DNA of 64,000 nucleotides from Pedobacter jejuensis (GTDB lineage: Bacteria; Bacteroidota; Bacteroidia; Sphingobacteriales; Sphingobacteriaceae): contig NZ_RBEE01000012.1 of NCBI RefSeq assembly GCF_003725795.1, positions 186,001-250,000 on the forward strand. The letters are read 5' to 3'. A model generated the notes under the pieces. The model did no database searches, had not been told where the DNA came from, and worked only from the letters and a program-made list of their open reading frames with translations. The position numbers were made by a program, and so were the translations under genes. Below, one piece after another: positions 58,300 through 64,000 of this stretch (positions are counted from its first letter, which is position 1; each line of letters opens with the position of its first letter).

Positions 58300-58640
58300 A
58301 ACGAAAAGCATCAGATGATTATTTCCCACAGATTACGGTGATTTACGCAAAAAAATCTGCGAGTATCTGCGGGGGATTTTTTTTTACCTATTGCATAATC
58401 AGATGAATGACCCAAAAACACAGTTTTATTATTGCCCGCAGATTACGCTGATCTGCGCAGAAAAAGATCTGCGAGTATCTGCGGCATCTGCGGGAAAAAT
58501 CTATTTTTCACCTCGCATATAATCAGCTGGATGATGCCAATAATAAAGTACCACAATATTATTGCCCGCAGATTACGCTGATCTACGCAGAAAAAGATAT
58601 GCGAATACCTGTGTGATATGCGGGGGAAAAATTTAATGCA
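58300..58640. repeat. Three imperfect tandem units with CGCAGATTACGCTGATCTGCG-type cores
   Basis: Units starting near 58321, 58431 and 58561 share (A/G)CAGATTACG(C/G)TGAT(C/T) followed by CGAGTATCTGCGG-like sequence, with a period of 110-130 bp. Each also shares an upstream ATAATCAG(A/C)TG segment. Cores contain GCAGAT and ATCTGC complementary words, so each can form a hairpin. The 580-nt gap between pheT and the small membrane gene holds nothing else I can support. Confidence 0.75.
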
Positions 58641-58722
58641 TGGCTATGGCTCGTGAAAAGACTACCATCGCTAAGCTTTTCGTCGTTCTTGGTTCTTGCT
58701 AGAAATAAATATCCTATTTAGC

Positions 58723-58917
58723 CTAATGACCAATACTTAGATTAGAAAGTATCACAGCACATGCTCCAGCACCAACAACCACCAAGATTACCGACGCAAT
58801 AATTAATTTTAAGGCAGGTTTTACCGGTTGGTTTTTTACAGACTTCATAATGAGCTGAACTATCCCAATGGTGAAAAGTACACCAACCAACAGCCAGTAA
58901 ATAACAAAAATTTCCAT
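58723..58917 (-). CDS. Small two-helix membrane protein (tandem paralogue B)
   Basis: The 64-residue protein has two transmembrane helices (IYWLLVGVLFTIGIVQLIM and LKLIIASVILVVVGAGACAV) joined by a basic loop with QPVKPALKL. It aligns across its whole length with the product of the gene 2 nt upstream (VKP(A/G)LKL(I/L)IASVI core). It is the last gene of a five-gene minus-strand group. No family is recognised. Confidence 0.65.
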   Translation of the reverse strand: MEIFVIYWLLVGVLFTIGIVQLIMKSVKNQPVKPALKLIIASVILVVVGAGACAVILSNLSIGH

Positions 58918-58919
58918 AG

Positions 58920-59105
58920 CTAACCGTTTGCTAAAAGAACAGCACAGGCTCCAAGTCCTATTACAACCATAATAACAGATGCAATAAGTAATTTTAAACC
59001 CGGCTTTACCGATGTATTATTGGATGAGCTAACAATCATCATGATAATGCCAGTTACGAATAACACTACAATTGCCAACCCATAAAGTAATAGTAGAATT
59101 ATCAT
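58920..59105 (-). CDS. Small two-helix membrane protein (tandem paralogue A)
   Basis: The 61-residue protein has two hydrophobic helices (LLLLYGLAIVVLFVTGIIMM and LKLLIASVIMVVIGLGACAV) and the shared SVKPGLKLLIASVI core. It starts 1 nt after the radical SAM gene stop, indicating co-translation. It is a tandem duplicate of the next gene. Its function is unknown; packing with the radical SAM gene suggests a shared membrane process. Confidence 0.65.
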   Translation of the reverse strand: MIILLLLYGLAIVVLFVTGIIMMIVSSSNNTSVKPGLKLLIASVIMVVIGLGACAVLLANG

Positions 59106-59106
59106 A

Positions 59107-60354
59107 TCAATTCATATTTAGTTTAGCTCTTATGGCATCTATTTTATTATCACGATAAAAAATATTCATCGTTTCAAAAGGAACAATTTTATATTTCTCA
59201 CTAACAATGTGTACACAAGATTTTTTTACCGCCCGAACATCGAAATCAAGCGCATCCATAAAATTCATGATAATAATACGAAAAAGATTATCGTAACTCA
59301 GGCTATCTGATTTGACCCTTGGCAAACAACACATCAATTCACCAAAAGTATCTTCGGCGCAATCTACAGAAACACCCGTGCTAAATAAATTAAGCATGTG
59401 CTCTTTTAGTTTTTCATCATGCTCAAATACAATGGTATTTTTTGAGTTGTTTAATAAATCTTCCGGATTGATTAAGTGCGTCATAGGTATAACATCGTCC
59501 CCAATTTTTAAGGCATAAGCCATACAAAGTGCATCAGGGTTACATGGAACGGGTATTAAATCCTGAGGTGTAAAGGTTGGGTACTGCTCGTATATCTTTC
59601 TTCTTACTTCGGTTAATGTAATTCTTCCTGCCTGGTCGTTATAATCGTCATTTCTGCCGGCAACCTGTGTTGGCTGAAAAGTTACTCCACGAACACATTT
59701 TTGCTTGGTAGCATAATCAATGATATCGCCAATTTCTCCATCATTTAACCCCTTTTGCAAGGTCACTACCAGCGTAGTTGATACATTAAATTGGTTCAGG
59801 TTATCAATGGCTTTTCTACGGACTTCGGTTAAATCTTCCCCACGCAATTTCGTAAGCACATCGGCATTGAAACTGTCAAATTGCAAATAGATTTCGAAAT
59901 CGGGCATGTAGCTTGCCAGTTTGGCTACAAAATTTAGGTCTTTAGCGATTCTAATACCATTCGTATTCACCATTAAATGCTTAATAGGTTTCGTTTTTGC
60001 CAAATCCAGGATTGCAAAAAAGTCAGGATGAACGGTTGGTTCCCCGCCTGATAACTGAACCACATCGGGTTCACCTTCATTTGCAACCACGGCATCCAGC
60101 ATACGCTCAATTTCCTCTAACGTTCTGTGCCGGCCATAGTTTGGCGATGACATGGCGTAACAGGTTGGGCAGGCCAGATTACACCTGTCGGTAACTTCTA
60201 TAACGGTTAAGCAAGAATGCTGCTCGTGGTCGGTGCATAAACCACAATCATACGGACAACCATAATGTACTTTGGTGTTAAACTTCAATGGCATTTCTGA
60301 TTGCTTATTATAATTTCTGATTTGCTTGTAATACTCCACATCATCCGCAATCAT
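59107..60354 (-). CDS. Radical SAM enzyme, tetraether-synthase (Tes/COG1964)-like, core part
   Basis: The intact frame encodes 415 residues. An upstream Cys cluster GCPYDCGLCTDHEQHSC (C33, C37, C40, C48) is followed by the radical SAM motif DRCNLACPTC (C58, C62, C65), LSGGEPTVHP and VNTNGIRIA. Further Cys-rich segments (VPCNPDALCMAY, ELMCCLPRV) could bind extra Fe-S clusters. This GCPYDCGLC-plus-radical-SAM layout is that of archaeal tetraether lipid synthase relatives. The frame starts at an internal ATG: the true N-terminus lies in another frame at 60351-60500, separated by a one-base frameshift. The neighbouring Lgt-like gene supports a lipid substrate, by inference. Confidence 0.8.
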   Translation of the reverse strand: MIADDVEYYKQIRNYNKQSEMPLKFNTKVHYGCPYDCGLCTDHEQHSCLTVIEVTDRCNLACPTCYAMSSPNYGRHRTLEEIERMLDAVVANEGEPDVVQLSGGEPTVHPDFFAILDLAKTKPIKHLMVNTNGIRIAKDLNFVAKLASYMPDFEIYLQFDSFNADVLTKLRGEDLTEVRRKAIDNLNQFNVSTTLVVTLQKGLNDGEIGDIIDYATKQKCVRGVTFQPTQVAGRNDDYNDQAGRITLTEVRRKIYEQYPTFTPQDLIPVPCNPDALCMAYALKIGDDVIPMTHLINPEDLLNNSKNTIVFEHDEKLKEHMLNLFSTGVSVDCAEDTFGELMCCLPRVKSDSLSYDNLFRIIIMNFMDALDFDVRAVKKSCVHIVSEKYKIVPFETMNIFYRDNKIDAIRAKLNMN

Positions 60355-60500
60355 AACTTTACTATCACCATGGGTTTTACAATTTTAAGCATAAAAACCT
60401 TTGCATCCTGAAATACAATTTTTGCATCGCACAGCATCAGGCATTCTGGACAAAGGCTTTTTGTGTAATCGTAGTAAACGTAATCTCTGGTATTAGCCAT
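60351..60500 (-). CDS. N-terminal fragment of the radical SAM gene (frameshifted)
   Basis: On the minus strand, an ATG at 60500 overlaps the stop of the Lgt-like gene and opens a 49-codon frame: MANTRDYVYYDYTKSLCPEC, then a DAKIVF...AKVFMLK segment, before running out of frame. The other frame continues the expected protein as NCKTHGDSKVMIADDVEYY. Adding one A to the A4 run at 60383-60386 joins them into a 464-residue protein with a CPxC...CxxH module (C17, C20, C41, H44), as in Tes-like enzymes. Either the gene is recently damaged or the base is missing from the assembly. Confidence 0.78.
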   Translation of the reverse strand: MANTRDYVYYDYTKSLCPECLMLCDAKIVFQDAKVFMLKIVKPMVIVKL

Positions 60501-61266
60501 ATTCTTGTACTTGATTGGTAAATGCGGCAGTTGCTATTCTGCTAATGAATTTATAATAATAAATAAAAATAAACAATGCCGACCAATGTATGCTGCTTAA
60601 ATTTAGAAATAAAGGTGGATAAGGTTTTATAAACTCAACCAAAAAGCGAAAGAAAAAATACAAAACCATAAACAGTTTAAAACGATCGCCATTGATCATA
60701 TTTTTTCTTTTAAGCGATTGAAATATGAATAGCAGTAAAATAAGAAATAGCATTTCATAAAGCATTATCGGATGCCTTTTGATGCCATCGCCTAAATCCA
60801 TACCCATAAAAAAGCTGGTGGGGATGCCATAAGTTGGTTCATCAATACCCATCGAAAAGCAGCCTAGCCTGCCAATAAGTAGTGCAATGATAATTGGCAC
60901 CACATACAAATCGCCGGATGCGATTTTAACACCAATGATTTTTTTTATCAATTCTACACCAAACAAACCACCTAGCAAACCACCAACAATGGTTTTGCTT
61001 TGGTAAAGTGTTAAAAATGTAATTTGATTTAATGTTGAAGGCGTTTCTAAAACAGCAATAACCCTCGAGCCAATTAAAGCCCCAAGCATTGCTCCCAGCA
61101 TAATCCACAACCGGTTCTCATCGGTAATTGGATCTTGAATTCCCTTTTTTAGATAATAATATACCCGAACACCAATAATGAATGCAAGGGTTTCGAATAG
61201 GTAATGGTAATGATAATGATTACCAAACAATTGAAACTGGAAAGGAAATAAGTGGTTAGTATTCAA
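60493..61266 (-). CDS. Lgt-like (prolipoprotein diacylglyceryl transferase family) membrane protein
   Basis: The 257-residue polytopic protein has Lgt-like motifs in order: GSRVIAVLE, TIVGGLLGGLFG (residues 92-103), IGRLGCFSMG (131-140), KRHPIMLYE (163-171) and FFRFLVEF (205-212). True Lgt has HGG where this has VGG (94-96), and GRLGNF where this has GRLGCF, so the essential His and Asn are missing. It is therefore probably a paralogue with a different substrate or reaction. It begins 4 nt after the EEP gene and its stop overlaps the radical SAM start (ATGGCTAA). Confidence 0.78.
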   Translation of the reverse strand: MNTNHLFPFQFQLFGNHYHYHYLFETLAFIIGVRVYYYLKKGIQDPITDENRLWIMLGAMLGALIGSRVIAVLETPSTLNQITFLTLYQSKTIVGGLLGGLFGVELIKKIIGVKIASGDLYVVPIIIALLIGRLGCFSMGIDEPTYGIPTSFFMGMDLGDGIKRHPIMLYEMLFLILLLFIFQSLKRKNMINGDRFKLFMVLYFFFRFLVEFIKPYPPLFLNLSSIHWSALFIFIYYYKFISRIATAAFTNQVQEYG

Positions 61267-61270
61267 ATAA

Positions 61271-62110
61271 TTACTTAAAGTATAGCCTTACAAAAACTGG
61301 TAAGTGGTCAGAATAATATCTTTTATCTTTACTATCACTAAGTACAGCAAACTTTTGAACTTTTAAGCTATTATTTACAAAAATATAATCGATTCTGTTT
61401 TTCAACTCGCTGTTAAAATCAAATGCGTTAAATGTTCCCGCCGGACCATAAGGTGCTTCTACAGATACTTCCTTAGCATCTTGCAGAAAAGATTTTATAG
61501 TAGCTATGGCTTCCGTTTCTGGTGTTACATTTAAATCTCCGGTGTAAACTACAGGCAACTTTGGCGCAATTTGCTGTATTTTTTGCTTTATTAATTTAGC
61601 AGATTCAATCCTGGCTTGTACACCAACATGATCGTAGTGCGTATTGAAAACAATAAATTCTTTTTTATTTAAGTTATCGTAAAGTTTAACCCAGGTACAA
61701 ACTCTTGGCAAAACCGCATCCCAACCTTTTGAAGGTACATTAGGCGTTTCTGACAACCAAAAAGTGCCTCCATCCTTTTTATTAAATCTGGTTTTATCAT
61801 AAAATATTGCCGAAAACTCACCTTTACGTTTACCATCATCCCGGCCAACACCTTGACTGGCGAAATTTGTATTTTCACTTAAAGCATCAAACTGATCGGC
61901 TAAGGCTTCCTGTACGCAAAGAATATCAGCATCATAAAATTTCACCAATGCTTTAACATTTTCTTTACGGTTTGGCCAGGCATTAACACCATCTCCAGGA
62001 TTATTATAACGAACATTGTAGGTTATAATGTTGATGGGTGTTTCTTTTTTTTGGGCGAAAGAAGCGCTTGTTATAAGCAAACAGGTTATAAAATTTAATA
62101 GAGTTTTCAT
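61271..62110 (-). CDS. Secreted endonuclease/exonuclease/phosphatase (EEP) family protein
   Basis: The 279-residue protein has a signal peptide (MKTLLNFITCLLITSASFA). EEP motifs follow: IITYNVRYNNPGDG, ILCVQEAL (metal-binding Glu), FNTHYDHVG, PVVYTGDLNVTP (Asp/Asn) and SDHLPVFV (catalytic Asp-His). The superfamily cleaves phosphodiesters or phosphomonoesters, including in nucleic acids, inositol phosphates and sphingomyelin. Export and position at the head of the Lgt-like/radical SAM group make a phospholipid or headgroup substrate conceivable, but not shown. Confidence 0.85.
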   Translation of the reverse strand: MKTLLNFITCLLITSASFAQKKETPINIITYNVRYNNPGDGVNAWPNRKENVKALVKFYDADILCVQEALADQFDALSENTNFASQGVGRDDGKRKGEFSAIFYDKTRFNKKDGGTFWLSETPNVPSKGWDAVLPRVCTWVKLYDNLNKKEFIVFNTHYDHVGVQARIESAKLIKQKIQQIAPKLPVVYTGDLNVTPETEAIATIKSFLQDAKEVSVEAPYGPAGTFNAFDFNSELKNRIDYIFVNNSLKVQKFAVLSDSKDKRYYSDHLPVFVRLYFK

Positions 62111-62184
62111 TTGGCCAAATTACAAAAATGTTTAGCTCCAATATTGATTTAAGGTTAAGTAACAATTGTTTTATTAATTACAAC

Positions 62185-62883
62185 TTACATCAAACCTTCG
62201 TCTTTATAACTAAAAAATTCCCTGTCGGTAAAAATTAAATGATCTACAATTTTCAACTCCAGCATATTTCCAGCGGCTATTAAATTCCTGGTTAGTTTGT
62301 TATCGCTTTCACTGGGTTTTAAATTTCCGGATGGGTGGTTATGCGCAAGAATAATATAAGCCGCACTATTTTCAATTGCAACTTTGAAGATGATTTTCGG
62401 ATCGACTACCGTAGCTGCTTGTCCGCCTTTACTAATAAGATGCTTGCCCATAATTTTATTGGCACTGTTCAGCAACAATATCCAGAACTCTTCATGGTTA
62501 AGGTGGGCAAAAGTATGTTGAAGGTATTTATACACATCGGTTGAAGCGGTTACCTGTACCAACTCTTCCTCTACGTTTTCTTTTCTTCTAAGTCCCAATT
62601 CAAGCGCTGCCACAATAGAAATTGCTTTCGCTTCGCCAATGCCTTTAAACTTAGATAAATCGGTGATGGATGCCCTACCGAGTTTGGTTAGGTTATTTTC
62701 GTAGTAGCTGAGGATGCGCTTACTTAAATCTACAGCAGTTTCATTTTTATTGCCCGAGCCAATGAGGATAGCAATAAGTTCGGCATCGGTTAAAAACCTT
62801 CGCCCGTTAAGCAGAAGCTTTTCTCTTGGCCGGTCTTCTTCGGCCCAAAGTTTTATGCCTATTTTTTGATCGTAATTTGCCAT
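62185..62883 (-). CDS. radC: RadC family protein (JAB/MPN domain)
   Basis: The 232-residue protein has an N-terminal UPF0758/HhH part (DRPREKLLLNGRRFLTDAEL, LSKFKGIGEAKA) and a JAB1/MPN-like metalloprotease domain with the His-x-His...Asp zinc motif ILAHNHPSGNLKPSESD. Despite its name, a direct DNA-repair role is doubtful. It follows the rpsT terminator on the same strand. Confidence 0.93.
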   Translation of the reverse strand: MANYDQKIGIKLWAEEDRPREKLLLNGRRFLTDAELIAILIGSGNKNETAVDLSKRILSYYENNLTKLGRASITDLSKFKGIGEAKAISIVAALELGLRRKENVEEELVQVTASTDVYKYLQHTFAHLNHEEFWILLLNSANKIMGKHLISKGGQAATVVDPKIIFKVAIENSAAYIILAHNHPSGNLKPSESDNKLTRNLIAAGNMLELKIVDHLIFTDREFFSYKDEGLM

Positions 62884-62892
62884 TTTTTTGGA

Positions 62893-62932
62893 TAAAAAAA
62901 AGGCATCCCAACTTTTGGTTGGGATGCCTTCT
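62893..62932 (-). terminator. Terminator after rpsT
   Basis: A 13-bp perfect stem AAGGCATCCCAAC / GTTGGGATGCCTT with a 5-nt loop and a U-run on the minus strand. Confidence 0.95.
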
Positions 62933-62949
62933 ACTAATATCGTAAAAAA

Positions 62950-63204
62950 TTAGCTTAAACCGTTAACGAATTTCGTTAATTTTGATTTATTGTTAGCTGC
63001 TTTGTTTTTGTGGATAACGTTTTTCTTTGCTAAACGATCTAGCATAGAGATTACTTTAGGCAATAAATCTGAAGCAGTTTTTTTATCTTCTGCAGCACGT
63101 AGTCTTTTGATAAAAGTACGTGTAGTTTTAGCCTGATATCTGTTACGTAAACGTTTTGTAGCGTTTGCTCTAATTCTTTTTAATGAAGATTTATGATTTG
63201 CCAT
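62950..63204 (-). CDS. rpsT: 30S ribosomal protein S20
   Basis: The 84-residue basic helical protein begins MANHKSSLKRIRANATKRLR and contains RTFIKRLRAAEDKKTA and LAKKNVIHKNKAANNKSKL, standard for bS20. It binds 16S rRNA early in assembly. It is a single-gene unit with a consensus promoter and a strong terminator. Confidence 0.97.
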   Translation of the reverse strand: MANHKSSLKRIRANATKRLRNRYQAKTTRTFIKRLRAAEDKKTASDLLPKVISMLDRLAKKNVIHKNKAANNKSKLTKFVNGLS

Positions 63205-63253
63205 TGTAATTTAGCCTTTATTTTTTCTTATTCGTTTCCTTTAATTCGGGTTG

Positions 63254-63286
63254 CAAATATAGGATTAATGTTTTTAAATTACAAAA
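63254..63286 (-). promoter_or_regulatory. Promoter of rpsT
   Basis: On the minus strand TTTTG (63286-63282) and TATATTTG (63261-63254) are 20 bp apart, with an exact -7 match, 49 bp upstream of the start. Confidence 0.68.
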
Positions 63287-63419
63287 CACTTTCATTTTTT
63301 TTGAAGATTTTTTTTATCCGCTTAAATGCAGCACAAATGTAAGCTAAAAATTATGATGTACACAACCAAAATTTAATTAGAAAAAACACCAGCATTTAAG
63401 AATAGCTACTTAAAAATGC

Positions 63420-63427
63420 TATTTTTG
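63420..63427 (+). promoter_or_regulatory. Putative purN -7 promoter element
   Basis: TATTTTTG exactly matches TAnnTTTG, 16 bp before the GTG start. Confidence 0.5.
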
Positions 63428-63443
63428 GAGAAACAGAATTTGA

Positions 63444-64000
63444 GTGAAAAAACGAATAGCCATCTTTGCTTCGGGTTCGGGCTCTAACGCCCAAAAACTT
63501 ATGGAGCACTTTAAACGCAGTGCCGATACAGAAATTTCTTTGGTGTTGACCAATAATCCCGATGCTTATGTTTTACAAAGAGCAGATAATTTCGAAATCC
63601 CTAGTCATATTTTTGATAAAAACGAATTTTACAAAACCGATGAGGTTATCGATTTACTCAAAAATCTTGATATAGATTTTATCGTGCTTGCCGGATTTTT
63701 ATGGCTTATTCCAAAAAATTTAATTGATGCCTATCCCGGAAGAATCGTAAACATACACCCGGCTATTCTTCCAAAATTTGGTGGCAAAGGCATGTATGGC
63801 GACAATGTTCACAACGCTGTTATGGCAGCCGGCGAAACAGAAGGTGGTATCACCATACATTATGTAGATGAACATTATGATGAAGGGGAATACATTTACC
63901 AGGCTAAATATAAAATCGATAAAAACGATAATTTAGAAATGGTTAAGTTTAAAGGACAACAACTGGAACATTTACATTATCCAAGAATCATAGAGAGCCT
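63444..64000 (+). CDS. purN: Phosphoribosylglycinamide formyltransferase (partial, runs off the edge)
   Basis: From a GTG at 63444 the frame reads KKRIAIFASGSGSNAQKL, the N-terminal nucleotide-binding loop of PurN. It continues with FIVLAGFLWLIPKNLI and the catalytic region NIHPAILPKFGGKGMYG, with the formyl-transfer Asn-x-His, then a GITIHYVDEHYDEG segment containing the catalytic Asp. The enzyme uses 10-formyl-tetrahydrofolate in purine synthesis step 3. About 185 residues are present; only the last few are missing at the right edge. Confidence 0.95.
   Translation, partial: MKKRIAIFASGSGSNAQKLMEHFKRSADTEISLVLTNNPDAYVLQRADNFEIPSHIFDKNEFYKTDEVIDLLKNLDIDFIVLAGFLWLIPKNLIDAYPGRIVNIHPAILPKFGGKGMYGDNVHNAVMAAGETEGGITIHYVDEHYDEGEYIYQAKYKIDKNDNLEMVKFKGQQLEHLHYPRIIES

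Noticed and set aside
58300..58640. Regular repeats resembling a CRISPR array
   Set aside because: Units are 110-130 bp, imperfect, without constant-length spacers, and no cas genes are nearby.
60375..60395. Programmed -1 frameshift in the radical SAM gene
   Set aside because: The site reads CTT-AAA-ATT with only four A and no X-XXY-YYZ heptamer; slipping AAA back by one would pair with TAA. A simple indel is more likely.

Overview
The window is an AT-rich bacterial chromosome segment from a member of the Bacteroidetes, most likely a Pedobacter-like Sphingobacteriaceae. Evidence: SusC/SusD and other TonB-dependent receptors, promoters of the TTTG / TAnnTTTG type, few Shine-Dalgarno sequences apart from conspicuous ones at rpsU and hpf, and a mainly housekeeping gene set. 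No rRNA, insertion sequence, prophage or CRISPR array is visible.

Layout. 1-6.3 kb: tail of a sensor kinase, a Usp-like protein, a bestrophin-like channel, a PadR regulator with two related membrane proteins, and gyrB. 6.3-15.5 kb: Skp/OmpH-like lipoprotein, guanine deaminase, EcsC family protein, Hsp15, DapD, a glycosyltransferase, a DUF4136 lipoprotein, a TsaC/Sua5-type enzyme, CCA tRNA nucleotidyltransferase, a pRiA4b-ORF3-like protein and MiaA. 15.6-19 kb: SGNH-hydrolase lipoprotein with a FadL-type transporter, DUF3467 and a small coiled-coil membrane protein. 19.1-34.4 kb: the ancestral transcription/translation block on the minus strand, in transcription order rpsU, xerC-like, hpf, tRNA-Thr/Tyr/Gly/Thr, tuf, tRNA-Trp, secE, nusG, rplK, rplA, rplJ, rplL, rpoB, rpoC. 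34.6-39.2 kb: a SusC/SusD pair. 39.8-47.3 kb: an acyl-CoA dehydrogenase, a ComEA-like helix-hairpin-helix protein, an OlsF-like two-domain acyltransferase, a secreted transglutaminase-like protein and small proteins of unknown role. 47.3-53 kb: a TonB-dependent receptor with a partner lipoprotein, an Mpo1-like protein and a lipoprotein. 53.2-58.1 kb: pheT, a coiled-coil protein, zapA, a 6S-like RNA and rny. 58.1-62.1 kb: a tandem-repeat array and a compact minus-strand gene group (secreted EEP-family protein, Lgt-like membrane protein, tetraether-synthase-like radical SAM protein split by a frameshift, two tandem small membrane proteins). 62.2-64 kb: radC, rpsT and the start of purN.

The most interesting points are: (1) the Lgt-like / Tes-like radical SAM / small-membrane-protein group, a candidate lipid-modifying system whose radical SAM gene carries a one-base frameshift separating an N-terminal CPxC...CxxH module from the radical SAM core; (2) an 18-bp tandem direct-repeat motif (ATGTTAR-CTGT-ATGTTAK) near several genes at 44.6-51.8 kb, one copy placed like a PHO box upstream of a TonB-dependent receptor promoter; (3) a probable 6S RNA between zapA and rny; (4) strong Shine-Dalgarno sequences at rpsU and hpf; (5) an intergenic minisatellite that has apparently replaced the start codon of a glycosyltransferase. 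All calls come from reading the sequence; no database search was run.
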